From positions 1 through 7,914 of the forward strand of contig JAAZDZ010000020.1 of NCBI GenBank assembly GCA_012512545.1: DNA of 7,914 bases. The letters are read 5' to 3'. The notes under the pieces were generated by a model. The model saw nothing but the letters and a program-made list of their open reading frames with translations, searched no databases and had not been told where the DNA came from. The stretch comes from Alcaligenaceae bacterium (lineage in GTDB: Bacteria > Pseudomonadota > Gammaproteobacteria > Burkholderiales > Burkholderiaceae_B). Made by a program: the position numbers and the translations under genes. This document shows positions 6,091 to 7,914 of this stretch, piece after piece. The stretch's first letter is position 1, and each line of letters begins with the position of its first letter.

Positions 6091-7812
6091 TTACAGGTCT
6101 TCCGAACCCAAAAGCATTTCGGTAAGGCCTCTACCCGCCTTCACCATGGGCCAGACGTTTTCGGTCTGGTCGGTGATGAAGTCCAGGAAAACCAGACGAT
6201 CCTTGTGCTTGTTGAACGCTTCTCGCAATGCCGGCTCGACATCGGCGGGGTTTTCAACGCGGATGCCTACGTGGCCGTAGCTTTCCACCAGCTTGACGAA
6301 GTCAGGCAGGGCATCGACATAGGATTCCGAATAGCGCGAGCCGTATTCGATTTGCTGCCACTGCCGCACCATGCCCAGATAGCGGTTATTCAGGCAAAGA
6401 ATTTTAGGCGTCAGGCGGTATTGCTTGCAGGTAGACAGTTCCTGGATGTTCATCTGGATGGAACCTTCGCCGGTAATGCAAGCGACATCGGCATCCGGGT
6501 TGGCCATCTGGGCACCCATGGCATAGGGCAGGCCCACGCCCATGGTGCCCAAGCCGCCGGAGTTCAACCAGCGGCGCGGCGCGTCGAACTTGTAGTACTG
6601 CGCGGCCCACATCTGGTGCTGACCAACGTCGGAAGTCACGATGGCGTTGCCGCCCGTCACTTCCCACAGCTTTTCAACGACAAACTGCGGCTTGATGATG
6701 GAGTCGGAGCTTTCGTAGGCCAGACAACGGCGGCCGCGCCATTCCTCGACCTGCTCCCACCACTTGGCCAGCGCCCCGGCGTTGCGCGGCGATTCGGCTG
6801 CGGCTTGCTCGTACAGGGGCAGCATGTCGTCGAGCACGTTCTTGATATTGCCCACGATGGGCACATCCACGCGCACGCGCTTGGAAATGCTTGACGGGTC
6901 AATATCAATATGGATGATTTTGCGCGGGTTTTGCGAGAAGTGGCGCGGGTTGCCCACCACACGGTCGTCGAAACGCGCACCCACTGCCAGCAGAACGTCG
7001 CTGTTCTGCATCGCCAGGTTCGCTTCGTACGTGCCGTGCATGCCGGGCATGCCGACAAAGCGGGGGTCGGTCGCGGGGAACGCACCCAGGGCCATCAGCG
7101 TGGTGGTGACGGGAGCCCCAGTCATATCCACCAACTTCATCAGCTCTTCGTGAGCGCCCGAGGCAATGACGCCGCCGCCAACGTAAATCATGGGGCGCTC
7201 GGCGGCCAGCAGCATCTGCACGGCTTTTTTGATTTGCCCCTGATGACCCTTGACCACCGGCGCGTAGGAACGCATCTTGATCTCGCCACGCTTAGGCATG
7301 TACTTGCACGTGGCGACGGTGATGTCTTTGGGGATGTCAACCAAAACTGGGCCCGGCCTGCCGGTGCGCGCGATGTAGAAGGCGCGGCGCATGGTTTCGG
7401 CCAGATCCTTGATGTCGCGCACCAAGAAGTTGTGCTTGACGCAGGGGCGGGTAATGCCCACGGTATCGCATTCTTGGAAAGCGTCTTCGCCAATGGCGGC
7501 CGTAGGGACTTGGCCGCTCAGGATCACCATGGGAATGGAGTCCATGTAAGCGGTGGCGATACCAGTGACTGCATTGGTGACACCAGGGCCACTGGTGACC
7601 AGGGCCACGCCCACTTTGTCTGAAGAGCGCGAATAGGCGTCTGCAGCGTGAATGGCCGCCTGTTCATGGCGCACCAGCACGTGCTTGAAATTGTCTTGCT
7701 TATAGATTGCGTCGTAGATGTACAGCACTGCGCCGCCGGGATAGCCGAACACGTGGTCGACCCCTTCCTCGGCAAGGCAGCGCACGACGATGTCGGCGCC
7801 GGTAAGTTCCAT
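6091..7812 (-). CDS. ilvI: Acetolactate synthase, large catalytic subunit (AHAS III / IlvI type)
   Basis: This enzyme condenses two pyruvates to 2-acetolactate, or pyruvate and 2-oxobutyrate to 2-aceto-2-hydroxybutyrate, the first common step to valine, leucine and isoleucine. The 573 residues carry the N-terminal thiamine-diphosphate pyrimidine domain, with the catalytic glutamate E50 in VRHEQAAIHAADAYSR. A central FAD-binding domain follows, with LLAVGARFDDRVVGN. The C-terminal thiamine-diphosphate domain has GEGS at 448-451 and NN at 475-476. The NRYLGMVRQWQ segment resembles E. coli IlvI more than IlvB, hence the symbol; many annotations would write ilvB. I chose the ATG at 7812 because AAAGGA (7827-7822) lies nine bases before it. 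The same site touches the alternative ATG at 7821 with no spacing. The usual GDG is GEG here. First gene of the operon. Confidence 0.97.
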   Translation of the reverse strand: MELTGADIVVRCLAEEGVDHVFGYPGGAVLYIYDAIYKQDNFKHVLVRHEQAAIHAADAYSRSSDKVGVALVTSGPGVTNAVTGIATAYMDSIPMVILSGQVPTAAIGEDAFQECDTVGITRPCVKHNFLVRDIKDLAETMRRAFYIARTGRPGPVLVDIPKDITVATCKYMPKRGEIKMRSYAPVVKGHQGQIKKAVQMLLAAERPMIYVGGGVIASGAHEELMKLVDMTGAPVTTTLMALGAFPATDPRFVGMPGMHGTYEANLAMQNSDVLLAVGARFDDRVVGNPRHFSQNPRKIIHIDIDPSSISKRVRVDVPIVGNIKNVLDDMLPLYEQAAAESPRNAGALAKWWEQVEEWRGRRCLAYESSDSIIKPQFVVEKLWEVTGGNAIVTSDVGQHQMWAAQYYKFDAPRRWLNSGGLGTMGVGLPYAMGAQMANPDADVACITGEGSIQMNIQELSTCKQYRLTPKILCLNNRYLGMVRQWQQIEYGSRYSESYVDALPDFVKLVESYGHVGIRVENPADVEPALREAFNKHKDRLVFLDFITDQTENVWPMVKAGRGLTEMLLGSEDL

Positions 7813-7914
7813 GTTGTTCATTCCTTTCGAAACCGATACCTGTGCCCTGGTCGGCCATGCCTGAACAACGTACGGCAGCAGCGACATGAACTGGCGCTTC
7901 GTGGTTCACGGAAC
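7813..7914 (-). promoter_or_regulatory. Incomplete ilvI leader region
   Basis: These 102 bases at the window edge hold the ilvI ribosome binding site and an undetermined upstream leader. One frame stays open from the edge and ends in a TGA at 7820-7818 that overlaps the ATG at 7821 (ATGA). Its residues include SSCRCCRTLFRHG, with no run of Leu, Val or Ile codons. No promoter, attenuator or T-run is visible within the window, so regulation cannot be read from what is present. Confidence 0.3.

Noticed and set aside
6061..7623. Long plus-strand open frames opposite ilvI
   Set aside because: They are fragmented shadows of the acetolactate synthase gene without start signals or motifs.
7813..7887. 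25-codon N-terminal extension of ilvI starting at 7887
   Set aside because: It has no Shine-Dalgarno and lies upstream of the good site at 7827-7822. Homologues of this family begin near MELTGADI.

Overview
The window looks like chromosomal DNA of a betaproteobacterium, most likely family Alcaligenaceae (Bordetella/Achromobacter/Alcaligenes relatives). This rests on moderately high GC, the style of the IlvI, IlvC, Psd and HmuS proteins, and the gene order ilvI-ilvH-ilvC with psd-pssA, which I recall as common in Burkholderiales. No database search was possible, so the genus is not claimed. Almost all genes lie on the minus strand. There is no sign of a transposase, integrase, tRNA, rRNA or CRISPR array.

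Layout, in the direction of minus-strand transcription (right to left): (1) 7914-4542 holds ilvI (acetolactate synthase large subunit), ilvH (small regulatory subunit) and ilvC (ketol-acid reductoisomerase). These are packed 8-30 bases apart as one branched-chain amino acid operon. (2) 4523-4440 holds three stem-loops after ilvC; the last is a strong intrinsic terminator. (3) 4441-2480 is a broken heme-utilisation locus. It has a possible 17-codon C-terminal remnant of an outer-membrane receptor, a promoter with a good Fur-box match and a tandem 16-base repeat, an intact hmuS, and one open frame that is the front of hmuT joined in frame to the back of hmuV. hmuU is gone. (4) 2435-943 holds psd and pssA, the two steps from CDP-diacylglycerol to phosphatidylethanolamine. 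(5) 930-388 on the plus strand holds a lipoprotein with two BamE/SmpA-like halves, convergent with pssA. (6) 207-1 is the start of rpsO (ribosomal protein S15), cut by the window edge, with a clear promoter -10 box.

The most notable story is the heme locus. The family order hmuR-hmuS-hmuT-hmuU-hmuV appears to have lost its receptor and its transporter through two separate deletions. The cytoplasmic heme-handling gene hmuS remains, apparently still behind an iron-responsive promoter. The remnant lies between ilvC and psd, so psd and pssA may now be read in part from an iron-regulated promoter. No gene-free stretch exceeds 300 bases; the longest are 208-387 and 4294-4541, and both are described below.
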